From positions 496,001 through 560,000 of the forward strand of contig LUGG01000027.1 in assembly GCA_001683735.1 (NCBI GenBank): a stretch of 64,000 nucleotides of DNA. The letters are read 5' to 3'. This DNA is from Grifola frondosa (lineage: Eukaryota; Basidiomycota; Agaricomycetes; Polyporales; Grifolaceae). The translations under genes and the position numbers were made by a program. Positions 12,039 through 29,110 of the stretch are shown here, one piece after another (position 1 is the stretch's first letter; each line of letters opens with the position of its first letter). The notes beneath the pieces are model-generated. The model was not told where the DNA came from, did no database searches, and saw only the letters and a program-made list of their open reading frames with translations.

Positions 12039-13000
12039 GACCATAGATCACTGTTCAATTTTGATTGTATCTTCTTGGAGAATGAATGTAATCTCTTAAC
12101 ATTTTTGCAAGACACAGTGGCGAAATGGCTTAAACGCTGTTCTAGCGGGCTTCGAATAATTTGAGGTACGTTGACTGTTTGTAGAATTATCTTTGCCAGA
12201 GATTTGCAACAACTGAACTGTGTATCACGCGGGCAGGCAACTATCACCCATCACGAGGTTGGACAGACGTATGCGTCTGTCGTCCGAAGATAATCAGCTT
12301 GCGTCATGGCAGGTCCATTTGTGCACGAAGCGGTCGGAGCTTCTCGATGTGTATAAGGAGCTGCCCACGTCTCTATGAGGTATCTTCAGGTCTACAGGAA
12401 ACATGCATTGTCCTGGCGTTCGTGCATCCCCAGTTCATGAGGTTCCCACCCTCCAAGCGTAATTGGTTTGTTGCTCCGTAAAACCATGCGTGTGTTACTC
12501 CTTTGTGATGAGCGCTGAGGGGATTCAAACTGACACAGGGCTTGATACACGCAAGCCACATGACAGATATCTGCTTCCACGATCCGAACTTGGTCACTAT
12601 GATTGAACCCAGACGTTTCCTGACAAAGGCTCGAGGTGTAATACAATTCTGAATCAAGCTCGCCATGTGCAAATTTCATGAAGAATGACGGCGACGTCAC
12701 AGAAACGCATGGACCATTACTTTTGTTATACAGTTGCATGGCATAGCTAACAGGAAGCATGTCTATCCACCCGATGCGAAGGCTGTCTGCTCATATGGAG
12801 TCATGCGCAGGACACGTAACTTACAATTCGTATGCTAACCTTTCCGACTAGATATTGTTCTTGTTGAGATACATTAGTAACATCTGAGCACGCCGACTGC
12901 TAAACAATACAAAGAGTAGATCATATGTAGACTCGCGAATCTTCGTGCCGAGCTCTAGAAACGAGTTACAAAGGCAGAGGGTCCAAACATCACCCTACTC
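12039..13000. other. Convergent intergenic region
   Basis: No gene recognised. A stretch at about 12111-12165 resembles the 5' half of a class II tRNA but lacks a proper anticodon arm and T arm. Confidence 0.5.
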
Positions 13001-14830
13001 TCACTCCCTCGCAACGTTTGCTGCAATAAGCCAATCCCCATAATATGTACACTCTTTCGGGTTCACTGGTCCTTTATCTGAGCAAAAGTCGAAGGTAGGA
13101 CAGCGCATACACGGTGTCTGCGACAGTCCAAACGCGACCTTCTCCTGCTTCACTGCCCGGTATACGTGCGCGCCGTATTCCTCGTCCACTACTGGGGCCA
13201 TCGAAGAGGTATCGAAAGCGGGCGCAGGCGAGGAGGACCGCTTAGTCTTGGATTTCGACTTTGATCGCTTGCGCCGCCGCCGCTCGTCCTCTGAATCCGA
13301 GTCTGAGGACGAGCCCTCGGAAGAAGACGAGTTGTTCTCCGAGGAAGACATGGTTTGCGTTTCTTGCTCTTATTCTTTTTCGCTTGCTCTTCTCCTCTGG
13401 GCTGGCGTCCTCCTCGTCGCTCTTCGCAGGCTTCTTTTTCTTCTTCTTCCGGTCAACGTCACTGTCGTCGTGATCATCCTCCTGCTGCTTCTTGTGCCTC
13501 TTCTTTAATCTCTTCGAGGACTCGACATCCGAATCGGAATCCGAGTCGGAGTCAGATTCTTTGCTACGCTTGCTGCGTTTACGCTTTCGCGGCTCGTCTT
13601 CGCGATCCTTGCTTTCCGCTTCTTTGTTATCCGCTCCTCCTCACTCTCCGATGCCGGTTGTGCATCACCAGCGTTCGACTCCCACATTGCAGCTCCGAAA
13701 GCTGGAACCTGTCCAAAGGGACCAAATCAAGCATTGTCCGCGAAAGACCGAATATGTAACACACTTTTTCGATCTCCCCATCTAGGACGAGCACATTAAG
13801 CAGCATCTCGACGTGGTCGACGTTAAGCTCTGTTTCAGTGATCCGGCTCTTGCTGAGAAATGTCAAGATCTGCTGTCTGTGGGTAGGAAGGCGCCGCTGA
13901 GATGGGGTAGAGCGGCTGTGAATGCGCAGAATTATCTTCGGACGCCTTTTGTTTTGGAGAGCTCTGGATAACAAATTGGCTGAGGAAGTAATAGGGGAAC
14001 CGAGAAGATCTACGCACCCGATCCTTGATAAAGCGAAGACAGGCGCTGCATAATAACTTGATGAATTCGGTGTCGAGTTCATTATCGTGTACCATGGACC
14101 GCCAGTCATTTCCACTGATGGATCCAGATGGAAGAGCATATAGATTTTGCGTGTGGGATACTAAAAGAATAACGAGCTTGAACAAGATTTGAACAAGACA
14201 AAGTAGTCGGCCGTGTACCTTCACAGATTTTACAGCTTTTATGAGCTGCTTCTGCGTGAGAGACTTGAGGCAGCGGTCGATTACTGTCTGATGCAGCTCT
14301 GTCTTGGCCTTCAGATGCTTCGTCCAAATGCCTATGGACTGTGTGTGAGCGTCGAGAGTAGAAGATGAGGATGACAACGACGTACCTTCATTGCCAGCAG
14401 ACTGAATGTAACTGAGGATCATACTCTCCTCACCGCTCATGTCCTTCTTCCTGCAAGAAGAATTGAATGCTATAACTTCCGGCGAGAAATCATCCAAACG
14501 CACACGTCCAACTCTTTTTTCATGACAACTCGGAAAGACAGAGCCCCCTTCGTATCTTTCATAGCCTTGAGCAGACCCTGCGTGCACTGTCATTAGCATC
14601 TCTGTCTTCAACAAACCGTACGCCTCCTTACCGCGCTCAACAAAAAGTTGAGGACATCCGTCCGCGCAACTGCATCCGGAATGAGTGCTTCACATTCTTT
14701 CTGTGACAAAGTCTTTCTCGATGTTTTAGAATCGCGAGTTGGCTAGACATCTAAAAAGCGCACCTTTTTCGGGTCCGCAAGAGCTCCTGGTGCAGTTTCT
14801 GCTCGAGTGGGCTGAGCTTACGCCGCTCAT
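13001..14830 (-). CDS. RNA polymerase III subunit RPC34/RPC6 (with apparent frame breaks)
   Basis: This subunit bridges Pol III and TFIIIB during initiation. Minus-strand exons encode RKLSPLEQKLHQELL, LSQKECEALIPDAVARTDVLN, the winged-helix stretch IWTKHLKAKTELHQTVIDRC with LKSLTQKQLIKAVKSV, PTRKIYMLFHLDPSVEMTGG, NELDTEFIKLLCSACLRFI, QPLYPISAAPSYP, ILTFLSKSRITETELN, VEMLLNVLVLDGEIEK and PAFGAAMWES. A long Lys/Ser/Asp-rich segment and the C-terminal cysteine cluster CMRCPTFDFC...CTYYGDWL follow; that cluster binds Fe-S in human RPC39. Seven introns look normal. The frame breaks inside the conserved block between SYPQ and QQILTFL (about 13876-13882), at least twice in the charged segment (13360-13650), and between the ATG at 14830 and RKLSP. 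These look like one-base consensus errors. Identity is firm; the exact protein is not recoverable here. Confidence 0.85.
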
Positions 14831-15136
14831 CTTTCTTGCCGTACACCAAAGCCAGATGCCGCAATACAGCGACGAGTAATGCTGGGATACAATTTGGCCG
14901 TCAGCGTCGATCGTAAAGTAAGCGATTAGATTAGATTGTAGCGTCACGGTCCCGTGCAACTAGTCACAACGCGCTGAACTCGTCACGTCCGGAGATACCT
15001 TTCTCGGTAAGTTACCACTCTGCAAATTCCCCTTTAGATTGATTCTTAACTTACACCACTGTTCCGCTGCGTATCGTGAAACACACAAGTGTCTTTGAGT
15101 CGATTTCAGAACGTTGCGCGGCGCCGAATCCATACC
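14831..15136. promoter_or_regulatory. Divergent promoter region (RPC34 / biotin-protein ligase)
   Basis: About 306 bp separate two divergent housekeeping genes. No box was recognised with confidence; the RPC34 start is uncertain, so the true spacing may differ. Confidence 0.45.
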
Positions 15137-17251
15137 ATGAACGTGCTCGTATATTCTGGTCCGGAGGCTTCACCGACATCACTTTCTCATTCGCTCACCA
15201 CTCTGCGCTCACTCCTCATACCGAACTATACCGTGCAGATTATCTCGCCACAGTCTCTCGCATCCCACCCTTGGGCGGCAGCTACTGCGATTCTCGTCTT
15301 CCCGGCATGCCGTAATCATCTGTCGCCTACGCCGCCTCTTTCTGCGGCAATACGGTCGTATGTAGAAGATGGCGGGTCTCTCCTGGCATTTGTGCGAGCG
15401 CTCGTATTCAGCGTCCCCGCACTCTCGACGCTGGCTTTGCCAACCTCAGTCTATCTGGCGATCGATCGCTACGGTTCTATGACCGCGCATCGGATGTGTA
15501 TCTTTACCCCAAGCTTCAAGCTGGCGACGATAGTTCTGCAAGCACAGCAACAGTCCGTCTCACGGATGGTGCGTCCATCAAATGTATTTTGCAGTCCGGG
15601 AATCCCGACTTTTCCGGCACGGAGGACGAACAATGCGTGGAGGTGCTCGCGCGATTTCTGGACGGAGACGATGACAGTGCTGTTGCAGCGGTCAGTTGTC
15701 GTATTGGGGAGGGTAGGGCTGTGTTTTCCGGCCCGCACTTGGAATATTCTCTTGAAGGGCAATTTGCATCCGCCGTACTCTCGAAGGCAAGTCCTGCATT
15801 GTCTCCGCAAGATATCCAGGATGCAGAAGCTCAGCGCGTGAAATTCCTTCGAGCTATACTTGAGAAGCTTGGCTTGCAGCTCCCTATACGCGAATCATCA
15901 ACGCCATCGCTCCCCTACCTCTGTTCCTCTCTGGCGAACCACAGAAACCACATATCACGTCACAAATTCTTTCTGCTCTATCTGTGCCGTCTCTTAGCTC
16001 CTCACCATTTGAGCTCAAGGATAGCAGCGACACATTCAAATTTTACGCCATCTCAGAGACAGAAGCGGTTCTTGTCGACGCCCGCAAGCAATCTTACCAC
16101 GATACAGAGCCATCCATATCTCAGCTGCCCAAGCAAGTCATCGTCTGCTCGGATGGGAAGCTGCCTACACAAGACCAAACAGCTCTTTTCAACTTGCATG
16201 AGTACTATACCGCGCTATCATTGGCGCGCAAGGATGCCGGTTACCCCGAGGATGCTGATCCATGGGGATGGGCGAAGCGATGCTCTACGGTGAAGTCGTG
16301 ACCAGTACGCAGACTATGCTCGATAGGTAAGTCTTCTCGATATGTATAGCCCCGTAATCTCATGTCGGATCAGGAACATGCGCCTGCTCTCGCTGCTACC
16401 TACGCCGCTCCTCGCCCTTGCCTCCCACCAGCTCGCGGGGCGCGGACGCGGCGCGAATGTTTGGCTCTCCCCCGCTGGGTGCCTCCAATTCTCACTGCTG
16501 CTGCGTGTCCCACTCACCGCACTCCCGGGCGCCCGCATCGTGTTTGTCCAGTATCTTTTCGCGCTGGCGGTAGTCGAGGCTTGCAGAGATGAGACAGTGC
16601 GGGCGCTGCCGGTGCACGCGTGCGCCTGAAATGGCCGAACGACCTGTATGCGGTGCTTGACGATGGGGAGAAGAAGAAAATCGGGGGTATATTGGTAAAT
16701 ACGAGCTTCTCCTCGGGCAAGGTAGAGCTTGTTGTCGGTGCGCGATGATATTTATTACACATAGATCCAAATAACCGAGAAAGGTCGACAGGCTGTGGCT
16801 TGAATGTTCTCAATCCGCCTCCGATCACATCGCTTTCGCAGCTACTGCATCGACGGGAAGACAGACTCCTGAGCATGGAGCGTACCGCCGCCGTGATCAT
16901 GGCCAAGTTCGAGCGCATGTGGGGCACATTCCTCGCTCATAGAGGCTCCTTCGAGCCGTTCATGGATATATACCTCGAGCACTGGCTCCATTCGTGCGTT
17001 GCTGCCATCTCGTATTCGACTGTGCTGCCGCTCATTATCCCGTCTCTTTCGCAGAGACCAGGTGGTGACGTTGACCACGACAACGCCGCCACAGAAAGTG
17101 CGTATCACTGGAATTACAAGCGATTATGGCCTTCTGCGTACGGTTCCCGAGAGGGATGGGTGGTCGGGCTCACGGGGCCAGAGTTGATCGACTTGCAACC
17201 TGATGGCAATATTTTGATCTCATGGCCGGATTGATCAAAACGAAGACTTGA
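15137..17251 (+). CDS. BPL1: Biotin-protein ligase (holocarboxylase synthetase), with apparent frame breaks
   Basis: The enzyme attaches biotin to carboxylases through biotinyl-AMP. The N-terminal half is the amidotransferase-like BPL_N domain (MNVLVYSGPEASPTSLSHSL, AIRSYVEDGGSLL, FSGPHLEYSLEG). The catalytic half shows YGEVVTSTQTMLDRN, ASHQLAGRGRGANVWLSPAG, RVRLKWPNDLYA, IGGILVN, VELVVGCGLNVLNPPP and the C-terminal DQVVTLTTTTPPQKVRITGI and IDLQPDGN. Exons are about 15137-16326, 16374-16737, 16792-16993 and 17055-17251. The frame shifts near 15385, 15914, 16268, 16610, 17185 and 17213; each is repaired by one base, usually in a G or C run, with conserved protein resuming immediately. That pattern fits consensus errors. 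A pseudogene is the alternative, but BPL1 is essential in yeast. Confidence 0.88.
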
Positions 17252-17952
17252 GGTGAGTTCGCATTGTTCGGCAGTTATATGTATTAGTAGGAATAGCAGA
17301 CCCGAGGCTGATTTGTGACCAGTCTCTTCGGCGTCTGTTAAGATGTCCGTCAGTTATTCTCTTTGACTTCCTCCATGCTCCACAAAGGTACTGATTTACG
17401 GATGAATTTCTCTTAAAAGTGCAGGATGTTGGATATGAGCATATGTCAATTTCCTCACCAAAGTGAGATTAGGGTTGAAACCTGTTGAAACATATGATCG
17501 GAACGCCTTTCGGAATTTCAATTTCAATTTGATCGAATTTCAAAAAAGCCTCCATTGAAACTTCTTGACTTCCGCGACATCCGCATGCATATGGCCGTGG
17601 AAAGGACCACTTGGTTCAAACCTTCCTATTTGGCGTTTTTCATTCAAAGAGTTCCAGTTATCTATTGGGCATAAGAGATATTTTCATAGATGAAGTTCAC
17701 TGCCACGAACTGTTTTTCTTGGTGAGTTCTTCACTGCTACAATAGACCGTTTTGTAAAACCTGATTGAGCGTCCTATGAAAGGAAGTACTTTCTTATGTG
17801 GAAGGCTGGGCAACCCCTCTCTGGTTTGACCACGGAACGTTAAGAACGCAACCCCTTAACCCCGAAATGTAGACAGGGGCTTTCAATACGTCGAATAAAG
17901 CAGCCGGGAAGGTCGTTTCAAGCCGTGGTCAAGCCCTCACTTTCTCGTCGCC
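17252..17952. other. Intergenic region
   Basis: AT-rich, with short homopurine and homopyrimidine runs. No gene, RNA or repeat was recognised. It presumably holds the promoter of the downstream membrane protein. Confidence 0.5.
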
Positions 17953-19708
17953 ATGTTCATCCATACCCGACGACTGATACCTTTGAGCGCGACTCTACTC
18001 CTTATCATCATAGGCTACTGGTTTCTTACTCATGCCGTAGGACTTGGGGAATATGAGCATTATCGACGACTGGTTCTGTGCGACGCTGCAAACGCTTCAG
18101 ACTGCTTGTCTCACGTACATCACCGGCATCAAGTACCGGTTCATGATGCGTTTTCAGGCTTGACACCACGGCGGAGGAAGAACGTCGCCCTCGCGACCGT
18201 ATTCCCGCATCATTTCCAGGTCTACATGCCACTTGCGTGGACTTTGCAGCAGACTTTCGGATCCGCGGCTAACGGACAGGTTCACGTCTTCGCACCGCCA
18301 TTTGGTTATGGGTTCCAGGAGGTCGTGGATAGTATGCAAGTTTACCGTGGCGTGCGTAATGAACCGGAGGATTTTATCCGCAGGGTGTCTGAGAGGGTTG
18401 GAGATGATGTAATTGACATGGTCGTCTTAGCGACCTGTGAAGTGGAGTGAGCATTTTCTTAACGCCTCTCGCCTCCAGCTAAGGTGTCATATGTAGCCTC
18501 CCGTATTGGCACCTCGAATTGCTTGCAGCATGGACGCTCGCGATGACGCTCATAAGTTTCAGCTCGTTGTATGGTGCACAACGTGAGAGATATCAGCTGG
18601 CAGAGTCGGATTTCCGAGTGGTCTCGTCGTGGAGCATTTCGACTGCTGCCTATCGCTGACAAGTAAGTCGACTTTTGATATGTGCGTAACACTCAACTGA
18701 TCTGGGCGGTCTAGTGTTGCGAAGGCATTTCGTCGCGAATTCGATAATCGCGCCGATAGCGTTGACCCTGAGATCTACTCGGCAGCATACGAGCACATTC
18801 CAATAGACGTACATGTGCCAGTCCTCGATATCAAGAATCTGCCAGAGAAGGCTTCGAACCGCAGTTTATCGAAGGCAGTCATCCAGGGACGTACTCAACT
18901 GACCGACGCGATTATCCACGTATCTTCAAGGATCTCATTGACTCTCTTCACGGCAAGCTACTTTGCTTCATATCCGCATTTCAATCTAATGCATTATTCG
19001 TACAGAGGATCCTCATGCATGGGGGTATCTTCCGCTCGAGGGGCGGAATTCATTCATCCCTAACCCTCACTCCCCTGCGAAGCCATTCGAGCTGCTTCTT
19101 GTCGGCGCAGGATACCTCGATGTTCCCGACGAACTCGCGTACATGGTCAGCATGTATCGAGACTTGGACTACGAGGATTTCTACACACTCATTGCCGAGG
19201 CCGATGTTATCATCCCGGCATTTGTTGGCGCCGCATGTGAGTCGATTCTCCTCGTACTGCATGTCGTGTCTCACCCGTCTCTGCAGATTATGAATTTCAG
19301 GCTAGTTCAACCATAAATCTGGCCGTTGAGCTTGATGTGAGCGATCTCTCCTCATTCTCATCTTGCCGCTCATGCTCACGCGCTCATCAGGTTCCTCTAC
19401 TTGCCACGCGACGTACCCGCGAGGCATACGGTTACATCGATGACGACCGCGCTGTCATCACGCGTCCCGCCGCTATGCCCGAGGTTGCTGCGCTCAAGGC
19501 GCTGCGCACCGGCGACGCGTTGTCGTTCCTCACCCCCGGCCCTGCACTCACTGGCGAGACGACGCTGTCGACACTCTCAGTCAGGGCGGCCGTAGAGCGC
19601 ATGCTGCGTGGTGGCTGGCTACGCGAGAAGCGCGTATTTGAAGAATTCAAGAGTGGCATCCGACAGAAGAATACCGAGGTTATTGAGCGATTGTTGCGCG
19701 ATATGTAG
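17953..19708 (+). CDS. Type II membrane protein, possible GT-B glycosyltransferase
   Basis: An N-terminal signal anchor (LIPLSATLLLIIIGYWFL) is followed by a large lumenal-type domain of about 500 residues. Blocks include RRRKNVALATVFPHHFQVYM, MPLAWTLQQTF, MVHNVRDISWQSRISEWSRR, AYEHIPIDVHVPVLDIKNL, HPGTYSTDRRDYPRIFKDLI, PFELLLVGAGYLDVPDELAY, FYTLIAEADVIIPAFVGA, YEFQASSTINLAVELDVPLL and YGYIDDDRAVITRP. The order 'H...LAWTL', 'LLLVGAG', 'Y.LIAEADVIIPAF', 'ASST..LAVE..VPLL' resembles the two halves of a GT-B fold; that is inference, not a family match I can name. Frame breaks of one base appear near 18571 and 18863. One intron (about 18951-19009) seems to use a GC donor. It lies about 700 bp upstream of GDP-mannose dehydratase on the same strand. 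Confidence 0.7.
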
Positions 19709-20404
19709 CTCTTTTCTTAGGGACTTTGCTGTGGTTTTTTTACCAGGACTTGACAACATCGTTTTCCGTTCACGATTCGCTCCCGCATCTCATTCTGTCT
19801 TACTATACCTATAGTTGCGTTCAGCTTGGTCTCTCAAGACCCCTCTTTGGCCCATCTCCGACGAATCCATTTTTGCGCCTTCTGCATATAGTGGGATTGA
19901 TCCGCCTCTCGATCGACCCGCCTTCCGTTTCTTTACAGGAGGTCAGGACTGGTCAGGAGCATCCGTTCGGGAATTTCTGTGTTTCTCGATCAATACTTCC
20001 GTCGGAGGGCACTTGACAGCCGATGCGGAAACCCTGTGTGGGATTCATGTACCCGCTGCACGTTTACAGCACTCCGTGCTAAAATGGCATCGAACGTTGA
20101 GGCCCCCCAAAGCTCTGGTGAACTTCCAAGCACATATTACGTTATTCAAAACGTATTTTGAACCCATTAGGTTACCACTAGTCTCCAACATTTCTTGAAC
20201 GAAATGCAGAGTGCATGAAGGGCTGTGCAGGGCTGAGCGCTAGCAGGATCAAGATTTACTTACGCGAGTCACGTGATCGATATTAAAAGGATCGCAGTTT
20301 GAGCTGGCCGGCACGCTCAGCGTTAGGAGGAGCGCTCCTCTATAGTTCGCATAAAACGCATATAGACGTAAAAGTCAATATCCCCCTCCTTCACTTTGAC
20401 CGTC
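19709..20404. other. Intergenic region upstream of GDP-mannose dehydratase
   Basis: This holds the 3' flank of the membrane protein and the promoter of the dehydratase. An open frame at 19815-20198 has no recognisable content. Confidence 0.5.
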
Positions 20405-22091
<1,687 letters not shown>

Positions 22092-22784
22092 GGCAGCTGA
22101 CTTGCTGCGCGGCGGTTTCAGGCTCTCTTCCTTTGTACATAGCCTACCGCTGCGATTGTTGGAAGCTGGGTTCAATATCGGACTTGCATACCACTATTAC
22201 TATCACCCTATAGATCTGTGTTCTACGGAGGCAGGACGGTTTTTTTTCTTGTGTCGCATATATCAATCAAGTGCCTGTGAATTATTCCACGTTTGCGCAC
22301 TTTGTCATTTTGAAGATAAAGGGTTTGCTGTATCAATCTCCCTCGATGCAGCTAACGTTACCTTGACACAACCTTCTGCTTAATGTTGGTTATCAGAGCC
22401 CACATAAGCCCCACAGAGAACGTACGAGTATGTGCGTCTCAGCGGCTGACGGGGAGTTCCTTACAAGGAAAGTCGGAATGGAATGAAGACAATCGTAGTG
22501 CGTGAAAGAAGAGATGCCGTATAAAAGTGTCTACTGTTGAGAGTCTACCGCTGAAGTTGCTGGACCGTGTAGCATCAACTCGTTGCATAAGATTACGATA
22601 GAAATTTCGCTCCCACGAGATATTGGTACAACACAAGGGCTGGAATGTTCGCTAGATAGTAATCATACATTTCACGACATGACAGGCCTCTCGAACAACC
22701 TACCCCAAGCCCTCGTGCCTAAACACTGGTATACAGCCGTGAAACAGTCACCCAAAGAAATGACGCTGCCAAGTCCAAGTCAGC
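22092..22784. other. Convergent intergenic region between GMD and fucose synthase 1
   Basis: This is the 3' flanks of two convergent pathway genes. No gene or repeat was recognised. Confidence 0.5.
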
Positions 22785-24217
<1,433 letters not shown>

Positions 24218-24785
24218 GATTATAACAACTAGACAAGGATATCAAAGATGCAGAGTCGACGCAGTGGCAGATGCCCACATCCGTTCCATCCTACTTAAGT
24301 AGGAGAGCCGAGCACAAACACGCATCCCCGGGATGCCCCTATGTGGTCTGGTACCCTCACCGACGCCAATGGATTGCGCACCCCTGACAGTTGAAAAGGA
24401 TGTGACTTCCGGTATCCTGTGCTGGCTTGCCAAGAAAGGGATTAGGAGTCACTAGGTCCGATACGCAGGCCTGTAGCATGAAAAGACAGATATGCGTAGA
24501 GCGGCACGGATACATGAGAGGGGTCGGCGGATGCAGCTGGGATGCAGCATGCGACGTCGTCTCGGATTTCGGAGATTCGTTGCGGTCGGTGGTGGCGCGT
24601 TTACAGCCGGCCCGCGGGCGTTCTCAGTCTGGTAAGATATAAGCTGACACGCGCGTGCTGGTCTATCGGATAAGCGCCCAATATCCGGCATTATTGACCA
24701 CAAAGTACTAATGAACACTACACATTGAAATCACTTGAAAAAGGCATTATATTGACAGAGATCATGAGATGAATCGTATAGAAAA
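24218..24785. other. Intergenic region between the two fucose synthases
   Basis: This holds the promoter of copy 1 and the 3' flank of copy 2. Nothing further was recognised. Confidence 0.5.
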
Positions 24786-26275
<1,490 letters not shown>

Positions 26276-26747
26276 TGTAGTTGGCCTGGAGGACGTGAAG
26301 ATGGAAAAGAAGAGATGCGCAGGCCGCCATGTTTAGCCGTTCTAAACGAGAAACGGTGATAGTTACCGATGTGACTAATATCAGTTGCCGTTTTTATGTA
26401 AATTACCTACGTTATAATAACTAATTATGATATCAAGCTTCCGCTTTTTTGATCCTAACGTTAGTGGCGGCGGCGGCCCCCACTGCTACTAAAGCTTCAA
26501 GCTCCAACTTGAAGTCCATGGTCTGTATTTGATTCCCAGCTCTCAGTGTCGAAGTGTTTATATTAATCCTCGTGCTCTGGCTTTCATCGACAGTTGCGAG
26601 AACGAGAATTCATAAAATGCACCGCAGTTTCTCATTGTATATTTGGCGTACTAGGCTCGGTAACAAATGCCCTACATGTATAGACATCCGACAAATATCG
26701 GTGTACGGTCCCATTCATCAATGTGCATACCACACCAGCCCGTCACT
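26276..26747. other. Intergenic region between fucose synthase 2 and P450-1
   Basis: This is the promoter of fucose synthase 2 and the 3' flank of the P450. A GGC-rich stretch lies near 26467-26482. No gene was recognised. Confidence 0.5.
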
Positions 26748-29110
26748 TCATTCCGCACGGCGAACTCTAAGGGGTACACGAGCTCCAATCTCTCCAGCCA
26801 CCTTCGGCCGCGGCAGCACCCCTCGCACATACTCAAACTTAGTTTCAGGCCCATCCCGCAGTTCGAACGCGTAATTGCGTATGAGCACGAACAACACCGC
26901 CTGCAGTCAGAAAAAGTTGCACATGACACACCGAGATCTGTCAGCATGCGCGAATTCGGGGAACAGCGCAGAAGGTATCCCCACCTTGAATTCCGCCAGC
27001 GCGAATCCGCGCCCGAGGCACATGCGCGGGCCGTCGGAGAACGTGAGGAGGTGGCGATGGCCCTGGATCTCTTGCGCCTTTTTCGGCACACCGCCGTCCA
27101 GCCAGCGCTCGGGCACGAATTCCTTCGCGTCGGCGCCCCAGATGGTTTCGGAGCGATTGATGCACCCGATGGGGACTGTGACTGCTTGTCCCTTCGAAAC
27201 GGAAATCGAGTCGACGAATTTTCCTGAGGCGGTCTGCACGGGCGCGGAGAGCGGGATCACATCGTCCGAGGCAGCCTGTCGAAGCATGATTCGTGTCAGG
27301 TGTGGAATCAGAAGGTTGAAGATGCATACTTCTCGAGTGGTTTGTGCCAGAGGCGGATGGAGGCGGAGGATTTCGTGAACGACTGCATCGAGGTACGGCA
27401 GCCCGTTCGTCAATTGTTCCCATGTGGGATCAGCGCCTGCAAACTCTGCGAGTTCCTTCCGCAGCTTCATTTGCGTTTCTGGCTTCTTGGATAGTTCAAC
27501 AAGAGCCCACTGTCGGCAGTCTCATCAGTAATCGGAAGTCAACTGTCCTGCAGTAGCTAGGACGCACCGTCAAGCTGACTGAGAATAGTTAAACTTCGAA
27601 TAAGCCGGAGATCAAGTGATTGAGGGACTCACTGGAAGTTGTTTCATAGCCGGCCAGTATCAACACTTTCATCTTTCGCATAACCAGTGAGACATCGTAC
27701 GTGACTGACGGTATCATCACGACTCACTTGCGCCACGATCTCCTCCTGAGAAAGATGAAGACTGGCATCTTCGTTCTCAGCTTTGACTGCGAAAACCATC
27801 AGTAAATGATATGCCTTATGTGGGGATGCCGGGCTCACTCAGCAAGCCGATAATGGAATTTTCCGCTGTCTTCGTCTCGGTGCTCTCTTTCCTCGTATTC
27901 TCGAGTAGCTCGTCCACGATCTCTTCCATGCTGGAATTGAGTTGTGTCTGTAGCCGGCGATGTGGAGTCGGGATTTTGAAGAGGATCGGAAATGTGTGGG
28001 CGAACAGCAAGATGAGCACGGTGAGGACGGATGGCTTCAGCGTTCCGAACGCGTCGAAGACCGTGGCGACGGCGGATTCCTTGCCATCGAGTGAGCCGAA
28101 ATCATGAGAAAACCCTGCAATGCCGATGCTGTCCAATCTGTTCACAGAATGAGCCCAGATTCAGTACTGCGAATGCGAATCTGATATCAATGACATCCAA
28201 AATCATGAAAATTGGGCGTCAGGGATACATTCTATCGCAACTCAGCAGGCATGATGATTGCAAGCCACTCACGAAACATGGTTCATCCTGTAAATTACAT
28301 TCAACATAGGCACAAGCGTTCAAGGAATTAGCTCATGCGTACCATCCTTGCACATCGATAACTGCAGACTCTGTAAACTCCAATTGGCTGTCCCATGAAG
28401 ATTTGAGCTACAGAAGCCAGTCACATATAGTATGATGGGTAGATAGGATTCCTGACATACTTTGTAAGCCGAATCGTAGAATACGGACGTCAATCTGCGA
28501 ATCGCCACATTACTGAAGGCTGGAGATATGGCCTTGCGTTGTCTATGCAAATTGATGGCAACATATAAGATAGCCGAGCACACGAACGTCATCGCTGTGC
28601 GCACCGCTTGTGGCTTTCACCTTCAGCCCACAACAACCCTCGTCCAAACTGCGAAACGTAACCTGTCAGATTTTTATGGCCTTTAACGTGAGATCGAACA
28701 TAGAACAATACCATAGCCTCAATAGCAATTCTTGCCAACGCGGTTTGGACATATGTGAATGTTTCAAGAGAGTAGAAATGGAGGATCGCCTTTGGGTCAC
28801 AGAGCACTACTCGTGTACCACCCAGCGGCGCAGGGATGTGATACGCGAGACCATACTGCTCTGCCCATGCCTCGAAGATGTCACTGGAGTTCGGCGCGTT
28901 CGTGAGAAATCTACCGATGCCCAAGAGAAGACTCGGGTTCGGCGGGCCCTTGAGGGGAGTCGTACGGAAACGTATACGAAGGGTCTGAAAGACCTTCGAC
29001 AAGACCCAAAGCACCAAAGAGGCTCCAAGGATGCCAACAACATTCAAGGTGTTGAATGCCGGTGTGAGCATGGTCACTGCTGGTTGTACTAAGTGGGTGA
29101 GTGTGCTCAT
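26748..29110 (-). CDS. Cytochrome P450 monooxygenase (1)
   Basis: A multi-exon microsomal P450 on the minus strand. The N-terminus has a membrane anchor (LNVVGILGASLVLWVLSKVF) followed by a proline-containing hinge PLKGPPNPSLLLG. Conserved parts are GRGLLWAEGESHKRQRKAIS (helix C), the I-helix LILAGYETTSSLTWALVELS, the ExxR motif EILRLHPPLAQTTRE, PERW and the haem loop FSDGPRMCLGRGFALAEFK. The last exon encodes AVLFVLIRNYAFELRDG and ends at 26748. The start at 29110 (MSTLTHLVQPAV) gives a normal leader. The haem cysteine is present. I cannot assign a CYP family or substrate. It sits between the GDP-fucose genes and a CBM1 protein with no obvious functional link. Confidence 0.88.

Noticed and set aside
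12111..12165. tRNA-like 5' half on the plus strand
   Set aside because: The start resembles a Leu/Ser tRNA acceptor and D arm, but no anticodon stem or matching T arm follows and the acceptor stem is not closed.
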